A stretch of 10,912 bases of DNA from Actinoplanes liguriensis (GTDB lineage: Bacteria > Actinomycetota > Actinomycetes > Mycobacteriales > Micromonosporaceae), in the NCBI GenBank assembly GCA_000715855.1, contig KL571196.1, positions 1-10,912 on the forward strand, given 5' to 3'. Shown in pieces: positions 1 to 6,423 of the stretch. Each line of letters opens with the position of its first letter. Within the stretch, counting starts at the first letter, position 1. A model generated the notes under the pieces. That model searched no databases, was not told the origin of the DNA, and worked only from the letters and a program-made list of their open reading frames with translations. A program made the translations under genes and the position numbers.

Positions 1-1360
1 CCCGCTCCGCGCCGAGCCGCCGGGACAGCAACTCGACGGCGTCACCGGACGGCAGGTGCTCGAGGGTGATCGCGGTCGCGCCGTGCTGCGAGACCAGGTC
101 GTACAGCTGATGGCGGCTGGTCACCACGGTCAGGCAACCGGGCGCGCCCGGCAGCAGCGGCCGCACCTGGTCGGTGTCCCGCGCGTTGTCCAGCACGATC
201 AGCACCCGGCGGCCGGCCAACAGACTGCGGAACAGGGCGGTCTGCGCCTCCAGGCTGGCCGGGATGTTCCGGACCGGGACGCCGAGCGCCTCCAGGAACG
301 AGTGCAGCGCGTCCGCCGGGCTGATCATCGCCCGGTTCGGCGAGAATCCGTGCAGGTCGAGGTAGAGATGCCCGTCCGGGAAGTGCTCGGCGATCCGGTG
401 CGCCCAGTGCACGGCCAGCGTCGTCTTGCCGGCGCCACCCATGCCACCGACGGTTACCACCGCGGCCGGGCCGGGCTCGTCGCCGACCGGCGGGAACAGG
501 TCGAGCTCGGGCCGGCGGCCGGCGAAGACCGGCAGGTCCGGCGGGAGCTGCGCGGGTCGCTTGACCGGCACGTCCGGCGGGAGCTGGGCGGGCCGTTCGA
601 CCGGCACGTCCGCGACCTCGACCGACTCCTGCCGCAGCACCCGCTCGTGGGCCTCGCGCAACTCCGGACCCGGGTCCAGGCCCAGCTCGTCGGCGAGCAA
701 CCGGCGCGTCGCCCGGAAGACCTCCAACGCCTCCGCCTGCTTGCCGGTGGCCGCCAGGACCAGCATGAGCCGAGCCTGCAGCAGCTCGTCCAGCCGATCG
801 TCCGCGGCCGCCGCACGCAGCGCGAGCAGCACGCGCTCGGCCACCTCGGCGCCGGCCGCCGGGGCGTGCTCGGCGGCCGACTTCAGGGCCGCCGGCCGGT
901 GTATAAGAGACAGCATCCGCACGTCCGCCGGGATGTCCGCGGCGACCGGCCCGCGCCACAGCTCCAGCGCGTCCATCAGCAGCCCGGCGGCCCGGCCCGG
1001 CTCACCCTTCTCCGCCTCCCGGCGCAGTCGCCGGAAGCGCAACAGGTCGACCGTGTCCGGCTCGACATCGAGCCGGTAACCCCCGGAGCCACGGACCAGC
1101 ACCCGCGACGCACCGCGGCCGGTCAGCCCGGGCTCGAACAATCGGCGCAGGGCGCCCACATATCGGTGCACGAGATTGTCGGCGGTCTCCGGCGGATCAC
1201 CGCCCCAGAGCACCGCAACGATCTCTCGCAGTGACAGAGGGTGACCGGCATTGATCAGCAGAACGGCGAGGAGGGCCCGCTGCTGCGGAGCCCCCAGATC
1301 CAGCTCGGCGTCATCCCGCCAGGCCCGCACCGGCCCCAGCACCGAGAACGTCAGCGACAT
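1..1360 (-). CDS. AfsR/SARP-family transcriptional regulator with NB-ARC ATPase domain (3' part missing)
   Basis: Read directly on the minus strand, the frame is open from ATG 1360 to the window edge (453 codons, no stop). Order of domains: OmpR-type winged helix (about residues 15-95, with ALLAVLLINAGHPLSLREIV and VHRYVGALRRLFEPG), bacterial transcriptional activator domain (about 100-245, with LWRG at 134-137 and ADELGLDPGPELREAHERVL), a repetitive Pro-rich linker (about 250-280), then an NB-ARC NTPase with P-loop GGMGGAGKTT (K312), Walker B VLIVLDNARD (D391) and TSR at 414-416. GLPLA and any TPR repeats would lie beyond the left edge. GGAAGAGG sits 4 nt before the ATG. Family role: ATP-dependent activators of secondary metabolism or development; the target here is unknown. 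It lies downstream of the galactosidase operon on the same strand but across 235 bp with its own promoter-like dyad, so it is probably a separate unit. Residues 150-154 (LSLIH) are encoded by a mosaic-end fragment and may not be genuine. Confidence 0.93.
   Translation of the reverse strand, partial: MSLTFSVLGPVRAWRDDAELDLGAPQQRALLAVLLINAGHPLSLREIVAVLWGGDPPETADNLVHRYVGALRRLFEPGLTGRGASRVLVRGSGGYRLDVEPDTVDLLRFRRLRREAEKGEPGRAAGLLMDALELWRGPVAADIPADVRMLSLIHRPAALKSAAEHAPAAGAEVAERVLLALRAAAADDRLDELLQARLMLVLAATGKQAEALEVFRATRRLLADELGLDPGPELREAHERVLRQESVEVADVPVERPAQLPPDVPVKRPAQLPPDLPVFAGRRPELDLFPPVGDEPGPAAVVTVGGMGGAGKTTLAVHWAHRIAEHFPDGHLYLDLHGFSPNRAMISPADALHSFLEALGVPVRNIPASLEAQTALFRSLLAGRRVLIVLDNARDTDQVRPLLPGAPGCLTVVTSRHQLYDLVSQHGATAITLEHLPSGDAVELLSRRLGAER
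528..612. repeat. 36-bp tandem repeat in the AfsR-like linker
   Basis: Two 36-bp units (528-563 and 564-599) differ at only a few positions, and a third begins at 600 and matches for 13 bases. In the protein they give a 12-residue unit, VPVxRPAQLPPD, repeated between the activator domain and the NB-ARC domain and ending in LPVFAGR. The unit length is a multiple of three, so copy-number changes would keep the frame and only alter linker length. Confidence 0.85.
899..913 (+). other. Internal 15-base Tn5 mosaic-end match (probable library/assembly artefact)
   Basis: Bases 899-913 read GTGTATAAGAGACAG, identical to the last 15 bases of the 19-bp Tn5/Nextera mosaic end AGATGTGTATAAGAGACAG; the next base outward (898) does not match. 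On the coding strand this gives CTG TCT CTT ATA CAC (residues 150-154), with three consecutive A/T-rich codons that are rare in this otherwise GC3-rich gene. The frame and the overall length of the activator domain are preserved. Either adapter sequence entered the assembly here or this is a chance match; the adapter at the contig end makes the first likelier. Confidence 0.7.
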
Positions 1361-1396
1361 CCGGCCTCTTCCGTCACCGTGGGCGGCCCAGCCTAC

Positions 1397-1422
1397 GACT
1401 CGCGCGGTATTACCAGCGAGTC
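1397..1422 (-). promoter_or_regulatory. Nested dyad overlapping a -10-like box upstream of the AfsR-like gene
   Basis: GACTCGC (1397-1403) and GCGAGTC (1416-1422) form a perfect 7-bp inverted repeat. Nested almost concentrically inside is GGTA-T-TACC (1406-1414). On the minus strand the core gives TAATAC (1413-1408), a good -10 box, with a weak TTG-containing -35 about 15-16 nt upstream. The dyad ends 36 bp before the ATG at 1360. This is the architecture of an operator lying on a promoter core; the binding protein is unknown and might be the regulator itself. Confidence 0.5.
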
Positions 1423-1459
1423 ACTGAAAGCAACCCGACACCCACCCCCGCCCGACTCC

Positions 1460-1502
1460 CACGGCTCAATCCCACCCCAAGAACAACCCTCAGCGCCAGC
1501 CC
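1460..1502 (+). repeat. Dispersed ~50-bp repeat, copy 1 (degenerate left end)
   Basis: Aligns without gaps to copies 2 and 3 from CACGGCTC (1460-1467) through GCGCCAGC (1493-1500). It shares CACGGCTCAATCC with copy 3. The left arm present in the other two copies is not recognisable here. It lies 72 bp before copy 2 in the same orientation, in the gap between the AfsR-like gene and the galactosidase gene. Confidence 0.7.
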
Positions 1503-1522
1503 GCGCCGAGCTCACGCCCCCA

Positions 1523-1572
1523 GCTGGCACTCACGGCTCGAACCGGCCCCGAAAACGACCCTCCGTGCCGGC
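1523..1572 (+). repeat. Dispersed 50-bp repeat, copy 2, with terminal inverted repeats
   Basis: Starts GCTGGCAC (1523-1530) and ends GTGCCGGC (1565-1572), which are inverse complements at 7 of 8 positions, so the element can fold into a hairpin. Its first 17 bases match copy 3 (10833-10849) at 16 positions. It ends 23 bp beyond the stop codon of the galactosidase gene. It resembles small palindromic intergenic elements of the REP type; function unknown. Confidence 0.75.
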
Positions 1573-1595
1573 CGAGCCTCGGCGGCGGGGTGCGG

Positions 1596-3080
1596 TCAGG
1601 AGATGGGGTAGAGCTGGGTGGTGGGGGTTACTGCTGGGCTGAAGTCGACCTCGCGGCCGTCGATCGTGAAGCGGTACCGGCCGAGCTGCCGGATCTCCGG
1701 TTTCGCCTGCAGGTAGTCGCGCAGGTCAGCCAGCTCGGGCGGGGTCAGCCAGCTCGGCGGGTCGGAGACGGCCCGGAAGCCGCACACGTCGGCCAGGTCG
1801 CGCAGCCACCGCAGTTGCCGAGCGGTGAGCAGGTTGAGTTTGCCGCGGAAGTAGACGACGTCCGGATCGACCTCGACCAGCGGGGACTGCCAGAGCCGGT
1901 GGACGCTGTTGACGACGGCGTTGCGGGCGGTGGCGTCGGACGGGTCGGCGGACGCGTAGTTGTCCCACATGGGCGCCACGTCCGGGCCGCTGCGCAGGCC
2001 GTCGAGCAGGCCCAGCGACGGCAGCAGCAGAGCCCCGGAGCCGAGCAGGTAGACGTCGTCGCCGACGGTCTCGCGGATCAGCCGCAGCGCGTCCCGGTAG
2101 GTCCGCTCCCCCTGGAACGTCGCCACTGCGTTGATGAAATCCAACTTCAAATACCGGAAACCCCACTTTTGTACGACGGTTCGCACCACCTCCGCGACAT
2201 GCGCCCGCGCCTCCGGCAGGGTCAGGTCGAGCACGTGGTACGGCCCGCCCCAGTTGTGACCGGCGACCACGGGCTGCCCGGATCCGTCGCGCAGCAGCAG
2301 TTCGGGCCGGGACGTGGCGATCCGGGACTGTGGCAGCGCGATGAACGGCGCGAGCCACAGCCCGGGCGTGAACCCGGCGTCGCTGATCCGGCCGGCGAGG
2401 CTGCGCATGCCACTGGGGAACTTGGCGTTGGGCTGCCAGTCACCGACCGTCTCCGCCCAGCCGTCGTCGATCTGCACCACGTCGAACGGCAGCCCGGTCA
2501 GGTCCGCGATGTCCTTGGTGAGCTGGACCTCGGTGATGTTCTCGTAGTACGCGTACCAGCTGCACCACACGTTCCCGGCCCGGCGCGACCCGGCGCCGAA
2601 CCGTTCGGCGAGCTGGTCGGTCCAGGCGCGGAACACGTCCTGCTCGGGGCCGTACGCGAGGAACCAGCCGGCCGGGTCGGAGTCGTCCGCCGCGTACCAG
2701 CCGGCCAGCGTGTCCCGGTCGGCGACGAGCCGCGGCGTGCCCAGCCCGAGCGCGCCGAGCAGCAGCGTGTTCCCGTCGTCCCCGCGCAGCGCCGCGACCG
2801 CCGATCCGTGGTGGTGGACCGGGTCGTCGTGGGCGGGATCGTCCGCGGTGACGATCCGGTCCGGGTTCGGGATCCGCAGCGGGGGCTCGCTGAGCCGCCG
2901 CCACCCGCACGGGCTCCACGAGTTCTGCCCGTGGCGGTAGAAGGAGGCGTCGCCGAGCCCGTGCAGGATCGCGACGCGGCCCGGGGGCAGCAGGACGCCG
3001 CCGGGCACGGCCCGCGGTGTCCCGTCGTCCGAGTGTTGCAGGGCGAAGGAACGTCCGCCGATCCGCACGAGCTCAGCCAT
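1596..3080 (-). CDS. Cytoplasmic GH36-type alpha-galactosidase
   Basis: 494-residue enzyme expected to hydrolyse terminal alpha-1,6-galactosyl residues of melibiose- or raffinose-type oligosaccharides. The retaining TIM-barrel signatures are visible: WCSWYAYYE (172-180), QIDDGW (203-208), KWGFRYLKLDF with nucleophile D314, and DGLRSGPDV with acid/base D367. The N-terminal third is the usual beta-sandwich. No signal peptide, so it acts on imported sugar. It is near the compact GH36 size (about 550 residues, as in Thermotoga GalA) rather than the 700-plus-residue form. LGSGA at 346-350 stands where compact relatives, from memory, have LGCGxP. The start is fixed by AAAGGAG (3087-3093) six bases before the ATG. 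It is the last gene of the operon, 34 bp after the binding-protein gene. GH36 also contains transferases (raffinose and stachyose synthases), but the transporter context favours a hydrolase. Confidence 0.92.
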   Translation of the reverse strand: MAELVRIGGRSFALQHSDDGTPRAVPGGVLLPPGRVAILHGLGDASFYRHGQNSWSPCGWRRLSEPPLRIPNPDRIVTADDPAHDDPVHHHGSAVAALRGDDGNTLLLGALGLGTPRLVADRDTLAGWYAADDSDPAGWFLAYGPEQDVFRAWTDQLAERFGAGSRRAGNVWCSWYAYYENITEVQLTKDIADLTGLPFDVVQIDDGWAETVGDWQPNAKFPSGMRSLAGRISDAGFTPGLWLAPFIALPQSRIATSRPELLLRDGSGQPVVAGHNWGGPYHVLDLTLPEARAHVAEVVRTVVQKWGFRYLKLDFINAVATFQGERTYRDALRLIRETVGDDVYLLGSGALLLPSLGLLDGLRSGPDVAPMWDNYASADPSDATARNAVVNSVHRLWQSPLVEVDPDVVYFRGKLNLLTARQLRWLRDLADVCGFRAVSDPPSWLTPPELADLRDYLQAKPEIRQLGRYRFTIDGREVDFSPAVTPTTQLYPIS

Positions 3081-3114
3081 GAAGTGCTCCTTTGTGTCCG
3101 TACGAGGTGACGAG

Positions 3115-4452
3115 TTACTGCAGCAGGCCGTTGACCTGGTCGTTCGCCTTCTTGAGCGCGTCCGCCGCGGGTGCCTGCCCGAGCACGACCGACTGGATCG
3201 CGTCCTGGACGACCTGGCTGACCTCGTTGCCGTGGTCGGTGATCGGCAGGAAGAACGTGCCGCCGGGCGCGGTCGCCTCGTCGGTGAAGACGTGCACGTC
3301 GCGGCCGGCCGCCCGGTGCGCGGCGAGGGCCTTGTCGGTGCCGGATTTGATCGCCGGGAAGACCACGGCCTTGTCGCCGACGAGGTTCTGGCAGTCGGCC
3401 GAGCCGAGGAACTTCACCCAGGCCCAGGCCTGGTCGGGGTGCTTCGTGCCGGCGTAGATCGCGTCGGACAGGCCGTTGATCGCGGTCCGGCGCCCGGCCG
3501 GGCCGGTGGGCAGCGGCGCGAACGCGTATTTCTGCTTGGCGCTCGTGCCGAGGTAGGTGCCGATCGTCCAGGAGCCGACGATGGTGAACGCGCCGGCGCC
3601 GGAGTCCATCACCGCGTCGCGGCTCAGCGTGGACTGCTTGTCGAACTTCGGGGCGTAGCCGGCGTCGATCAGGTGCTTGAACCAGGTGATCGTCTCGGCC
3701 AGCTTCGGGTCGTCGTAGTTGTAGTGGGTGCCCCACGGGTTCTTGTCGAGGAAGGTGAACCCGTTGGCGACGGCGAGGTCGCCCCAGCCGTTCTGCCCCT
3801 GCCCGCCGTCGGCCCATTCGGGCAGGAAGCCGTACGTCTTGACGTGCGCCCTGTCGAACGCCGGGTCGAGGCCGTTCTTCCCGTTCGCGTCCACGGTCGC
3901 CGCCGCGATCGCCTTCTCGAACGTGCCGCCGTCGGCGGGATTCCAGGTGAGCTGGTCGAGCCCGGTCGCGTCGTTGACCAGCTTCGTGTTGTAGACCAGG
4001 GCCATCGTGTCCCAGTCCTTCGGCAGGCCGTACCGCTTGCCGTCCTTCACGAACAGGTCGGCGAGCCCGGCCTGGTACTGACCGACGTCGACCTGGTCTT
4101 TGTCCACGTACGGCTGGATGTCGAGGATCTGATTGCTGGTGACGAATTGCGGATAGTACGAGGCGTGGTCCGTCCACACGTCCGGAGCGCTGCCGCCGGC
4201 CAGGTTCGTGGTCAGGTTCTGCCAGTACTGCGCCCACGCGGTCTGCGTGATCTTGACGGTCACGTCCGGGTTGGCCTGCGTGAACGCGTCCGCACAGGCC
4301 TGGTACGCGGGCAGCTGCTGATCGTCCCAGAGCCAGTAGTCGAGGGTCACCCTGCCATCCGCGTCGGCGCTGGATCCACTGTCGCAGGCGACCATGGTCG
4401 CGCTCAGCGCCACGGCGGTCAGCGCCGCTATGGCCGTACCGAATCGAGGCAT
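3115..4452 (-). CDS. Extracellular sugar-binding lipoprotein of an ABC importer (family 1-type)
   Basis: 445 residues. A short signal peptide ends in the lipobox MVAC, with C23 as the lipidation site, followed by an S/G/D-rich tether. The mature protein has the look of carbohydrate ABC solute-binding proteins: an early YWLWDD segment, a DAFTQANPDVTVKI strand-helix, GGSAPDVWTDHASYY, YGLPKDWDTMALVYNT and GAFTIVGSWTIGTYL, then a hinge-proximal C-terminal helix ending VNGLLQ. It should capture the oligosaccharide outside the membrane and hand it to the two permeases. Given the galactosidase downstream, an alpha-galactoside is the likely ligand (inference). GAAAGG lies nine bases before the ATG. 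It starts 19 bp after the second permease gene. Order is unusual: binding-protein genes more often precede their permease genes. Confidence 0.93.
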   Translation of the reverse strand: MPRFGTAIAALTAVALSATMVACDSGSSADADGRVTLDYWLWDDQQLPAYQACADAFTQANPDVTVKITQTAWAQYWQNLTTNLAGGSAPDVWTDHASYYPQFVTSNQILDIQPYVDKDQVDVGQYQAGLADLFVKDGKRYGLPKDWDTMALVYNTKLVNDATGLDQLTWNPADGGTFEKAIAAATVDANGKNGLDPAFDRAHVKTYGFLPEWADGGQGQNGWGDLAVANGFTFLDKNPWGTHYNYDDPKLAETITWFKHLIDAGYAPKFDKQSTLSRDAVMDSGAGAFTIVGSWTIGTYLGTSAKQKYAFAPLPTGPAGRRTAINGLSDAIYAGTKHPDQAWAWVKFLGSADCQNLVGDKAVVFPAIKSGTDKALAAHRAAGRDVHVFTDEATAPGGTFFLPITDHGNEVSQVVQDAIQSVVLGQAPAADALKKANDQVNGLLQ

Positions 4453-4471
4453 TTGATCTTGCCTTTCGTCG

Positions 4472-5347
4472 TTATTTGATCCCGGTGAAGTTGAGTGACT
4501 GGACGAGCCGCTTGCCGAGGACGACCAGCAGCGCGAGGACCGGAAGGACGGACAGGGTGGAGGCGGCCATCAGGCCGGTCCAGTCCGGTTGGGTGTTCGG
4601 TGACTGCTGGAGGAAGACCCCGAGCCCGACGGTGAGAACCCGGGTGTCCTCCCCGCGGCCGACGAGCAGCGGCCACAGGTAGTCCTTCCACGCCCAGACG
4701 GACGTGGTCAGCGCGATGGTGATCAGCGGGCCGCGGCTCATCGGCATGACGACCCGCCAGAAGATGCCCCAGCGGCCGGCGCCGTCGATGGTCGCGGCCT
4801 CCTCGACCTCGCGCGGCACCGACAGGAAGAACTGCCGGAGGAAGAAGACCGCGAACGGGGTCATCAGCAGGTTCGGCGCGACCATTCCGGCGAACGTGTC
4901 GATCGCGCCGAGGTTCTTCACCAGCGCGAAGTTCGGCAGCAGGGTGAAGATCGGCGGCACCATCAGGGCCGCGAGGATCAGGCCGAACACCAGGTCCCGG
5001 CCGGGGAACCGGAGCCGGGCGAAGGCGTAGCCGGCCATCGCGCAGCAGAACGTCTGCACGGTCGCGATGAGTCCGCAGTAGATGATCGAGTTCAGCGTGT
5101 ACCGCAAGAAGCTGATCTCCGCGCCGGAGCCGCCCGCCGCACGGGCCCGCTCCGCGTCGACCAGGCCGAGCACCCGCCAGAAATTGATCATCGTGGGATG
5201 CGCCGGGACGACCCCGGTGCTGTCGGTGAACAGGTCCGCCGCCGGCGTGATCGCCGTGCGGATCATCCAGTAGAACGGCACGATCGTGACCAGCAGGAAC
5301 GCGACAAGCGCGGTCCACGCCAGCACCCGGCCGGGTTTGAGCTTCAT
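4472..5347 (-). CDS. MalG-type sugar ABC transporter permease
   Basis: 291 residues, the typical length for the second permease of a carbohydrate importer. TM1 is at about residues 8-28 (ALVAFLLVTIVPFYWMI), with further hydrophobic spans near 85-110, 118-138, 152-175, 205-228 and 262-278. The cytoplasmic EAA loop that contacts the ATPase is at 182-202 (EEAATIDGAGRWGIFWRVVMP). The segment after TM1 (about 60-80) contains an Ala/Glu/Arg-rich stretch that looks like a short periplasmic insertion. The start has GAGGGA six bases upstream, and this Shine-Dalgarno overlaps the stop codon of the preceding permease gene, suggesting coupled translation. No ATPase gene is present in the window. Confidence 0.95.
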   Translation of the reverse strand: MKLKPGRVLAWTALVAFLLVTIVPFYWMIRTAITPAADLFTDSTGVVPAHPTMINFWRVLGLVDAERARAAGGSGAEISFLRYTLNSIIYCGLIATVQTFCCAMAGYAFARLRFPGRDLVFGLILAALMVPPIFTLLPNFALVKNLGAIDTFAGMVAPNLLMTPFAVFFLRQFFLSVPREVEEAATIDGAGRWGIFWRVVMPMSRGPLITIALTTSVWAWKDYLWPLLVGRGEDTRVLTVGLGVFLQQSPNTQPDWTGLMAASTLSVLPVLALLVVLGKRLVQSLNFTGIK

Positions 5348-5357
5348 CGCCGGTCCC

Positions 5358-6281
5358 TCAGGTCAGATCGGAGTGGGAGGCGCGCAGCAGTCGCAGCTGC
5401 ACGAGGGTCAGCAGGCCGAGGATCACCACGAGCACCATCGCCACCGCCGAGGCGTAGCCCATGTGGAAGTACTTGAAGGCCTGCTGGTAGATGTAGAAGT
5501 AGATGACCCGGCCGGCGCCGACCGGCACGACCTTCTCGGTGACCGCGACGGTGTCGAAGATCTGGAACGAGCCGATCAGCGACACCACCAGCACCAGCGC
5601 GAGGATCGGTCGCAGCAGCGGCAGCGTGATCCGGCGGAACATCCGCCATTCGCCGGCGCCGTCCAGCCCCGCGCTCTCGTAGAGCTCGACCGGGATCTGC
5701 AGCATCCCGGCGTAGAGCAGCAGCGCGGTGTAACCGGTGTAGGCCCAGCTGTTGATGATCGCGATGGTCGGCAGCGCCTGGGTCGGTGAGACCAGGAAGC
5801 CCTGGGTGTCCAGCCCGGCCGCGGCGAGCAGGTGGTTGACCAGGCCGAGGTTGGTGTCGAGCAGCCACATCCAGAGCAGCGCGACGGTCACGTTCGGCAC
5901 CAGCCAGGGCAGCAGCAGCGTGGCCCGCAGCATGATCGAGCCGGTGAGCCGGTGCATCAGCGCGGCCAGCCCGAGCGCGAGCACCGTCTGCGAGGCGATG
6001 TTCAGGACCACGTAGTACGCCGTGATCCGCAGCGACTTCCAGAACTGGGCGTCGCCGATCAGCTTGTCGTAGTTCTCCACGCCGACGAACGACGGCGTGT
6101 TGAGCAGGCTGTAGTCGGTGAGCGAGTACCAGACGCCGCGGAACGTCGGGTACAGGTAGAACACCGCGAACCCGATCAGCACCGGCGCGAGGAAGAGCCA
6201 GGCCACCCGGCGGTCGTCCCGCGGTCGTGTCTTGAGTGCCGGCGGGGCGGTGACCGCCACCCGATCCTCCGTCGTCGTCAC
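5358..6281 (-). CDS. MalF/UgpA-type sugar ABC transporter permease
   Basis: First gene of the operon. From the chosen GTG at 6281 the product is 307 residues beginning MTTTEDRV. A charged cytoplasmic N-terminus is followed by TM1 (about 27-46), the typical motif FVGVENYDKLIGDAQFWKSL, several further TM spans, and the EAA loop at 199-221 (ELYESAGLDGAGEWRMFRRI...). An ATG at 6299 would add six residues (MKRGWI), but nothing Shine-Dalgarno-like precedes it, whereas GAGG lies 8 nt before the GTG; the GTG is therefore preferred without certainty. It forms the importer core with the next gene, 10 bp away. Actinobacterial carbohydrate importers of this class commonly share one ATPase (MsiK type) encoded elsewhere, which would explain its absence here. 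Confidence 0.93.
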   Translation of the reverse strand: MTTTEDRVAVTAPPALKTRPRDDRRVAWLFLAPVLIGFAVFYLYPTFRGVWYSLTDYSLLNTPSFVGVENYDKLIGDAQFWKSLRITAYYVVLNIASQTVLALGLAALMHRLTGSIMLRATLLLPWLVPNVTVALLWMWLLDTNLGLVNHLLAAAGLDTQGFLVSPTQALPTIAIINSWAYTGYTALLLYAGMLQIPVELYESAGLDGAGEWRMFRRITLPLLRPILALVLVVSLIGSFQIFDTVAVTEKVVPVGAGRVIYFYIYQQAFKYFHMGYASAVAMVLVVILGLLTLVQLRLLRASHSDLT

Positions 6282-6292
6282 GATCCAGCCTC

Positions 6293-6309
6293 GTTTCATA
6301 AATCGAAAC
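6293..6309. promoter_or_regulatory. Short inverted repeat near the permease start
   Basis: GTTTC (6293-6297) and GAAAC (6305-6309) are separated by 7 bp and lie just upstream of the GTG start. The half-site CGAAAC recurs at 6371-6376. The arms are only five bases, so a chance origin is possible; a repressor site is a tentative reading. Confidence 0.25.
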
Positions 6310-6327
6310 TCATCAAGCTTTGGCGTC

Positions 6328-6384
6328 TTGCGGCAGAGGCGAGGCGGCCGCTAATAATGATGAAGCTCCGCGAAACTTTGTCAA
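6328..6384. promoter_or_regulatory. Overlapping divergent promoters for the permease operon and the DUF4832-like gene
   Basis: Leftward: a perfect -35 TTGACA on the minus strand (6384-6379) with TCATTA or CATTAT as -10 (6360-6354), spacing 18-19 bp. Rightward: TTGCGG (6328-6333), an 18-bp spacer and TAATAA (6352-6357). The two -10 boxes overlap, so the promoters should compete or be controlled together. Assignments come from consensus only; no start sites are known. Confidence 0.45.
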
Positions 6385-6408
6385 CACCTCCGCGTTACAA
6401 CCTCCGCG
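6366..6408 (+). repeat. Three CTCCGCG direct repeats in the leader of the DUF4832-like gene
   Basis: CTCCGCG occurs at 6366-6372, 6388-6394 and 6402-6408. The last two are both preceded by AC-rich bases. They lie between the rightward -10 box and the Shine-Dalgarno, so they would be in the 5' untranslated leader. In GC-rich DNA such 7-mers can recur by chance. Confidence 0.3.
6375..6385. promoter_or_regulatory. Candidate repressor site ACTTTGTNAAC, copy 1
   Basis: ACTTTGTCAAC covers the leftward -35 box (minus strand GTTGACAAAGT) and would lie about +11 to +21 of the rightward promoter, so one bound protein could block both. Ten of its 11 bases recur at 9598-9608 beside the ROK gene. The flanking CGAAACTTTG (6371-6380) also resembles CGAAAnTTTCG operators described for some Streptomyces LacI-type regulators, so a LacI-type factor is an alternative. 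Confidence 0.4.
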
Positions 6409-6423
6409 CCTGAAGGAAGGTCC

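Noticed and set aside
56..1234. Long plus-strand open frame opposite the AfsR-like gene
   Set aside because: Low-complexity Arg/Gly/Gln-rich translation typical of antisense GC-rich frames. The minus strand has clear winged-helix, activator and NB-ARC motifs.
1460..1574. Two tandem repeat copies as a CRISPR remnant
   Set aside because: The copies are diverged and only two, a third lies 9 kb away in the same family, and no cas genes are present.
1571..1583. GCCGA-GCC-TCGGC hairpin as terminator of the galactosidase operon
   Set aside because: The stem is only five base pairs, with no following T-tract on the relevant strand. Similar short hairpins are frequent in GC-rich DNA.
1590..3110. 506-codon plus-strand open frame opposite the galactosidase
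   Set aside because: No family features. The minus strand carries both GH36 catalytic motifs and a strong ribosome-binding site.
3079..4479. Long plus-strand frame opposite the binding-protein gene
   Set aside because: Val/Arg/Gly-rich shadow; the minus frame has a lipobox and solute-binding protein motifs.
4451..4481. Repeated ATTTGATC at 4451 and 4474
   Set aside because: Only eight bases, mostly within coding ends and the short gap between two operon genes; most likely chance.
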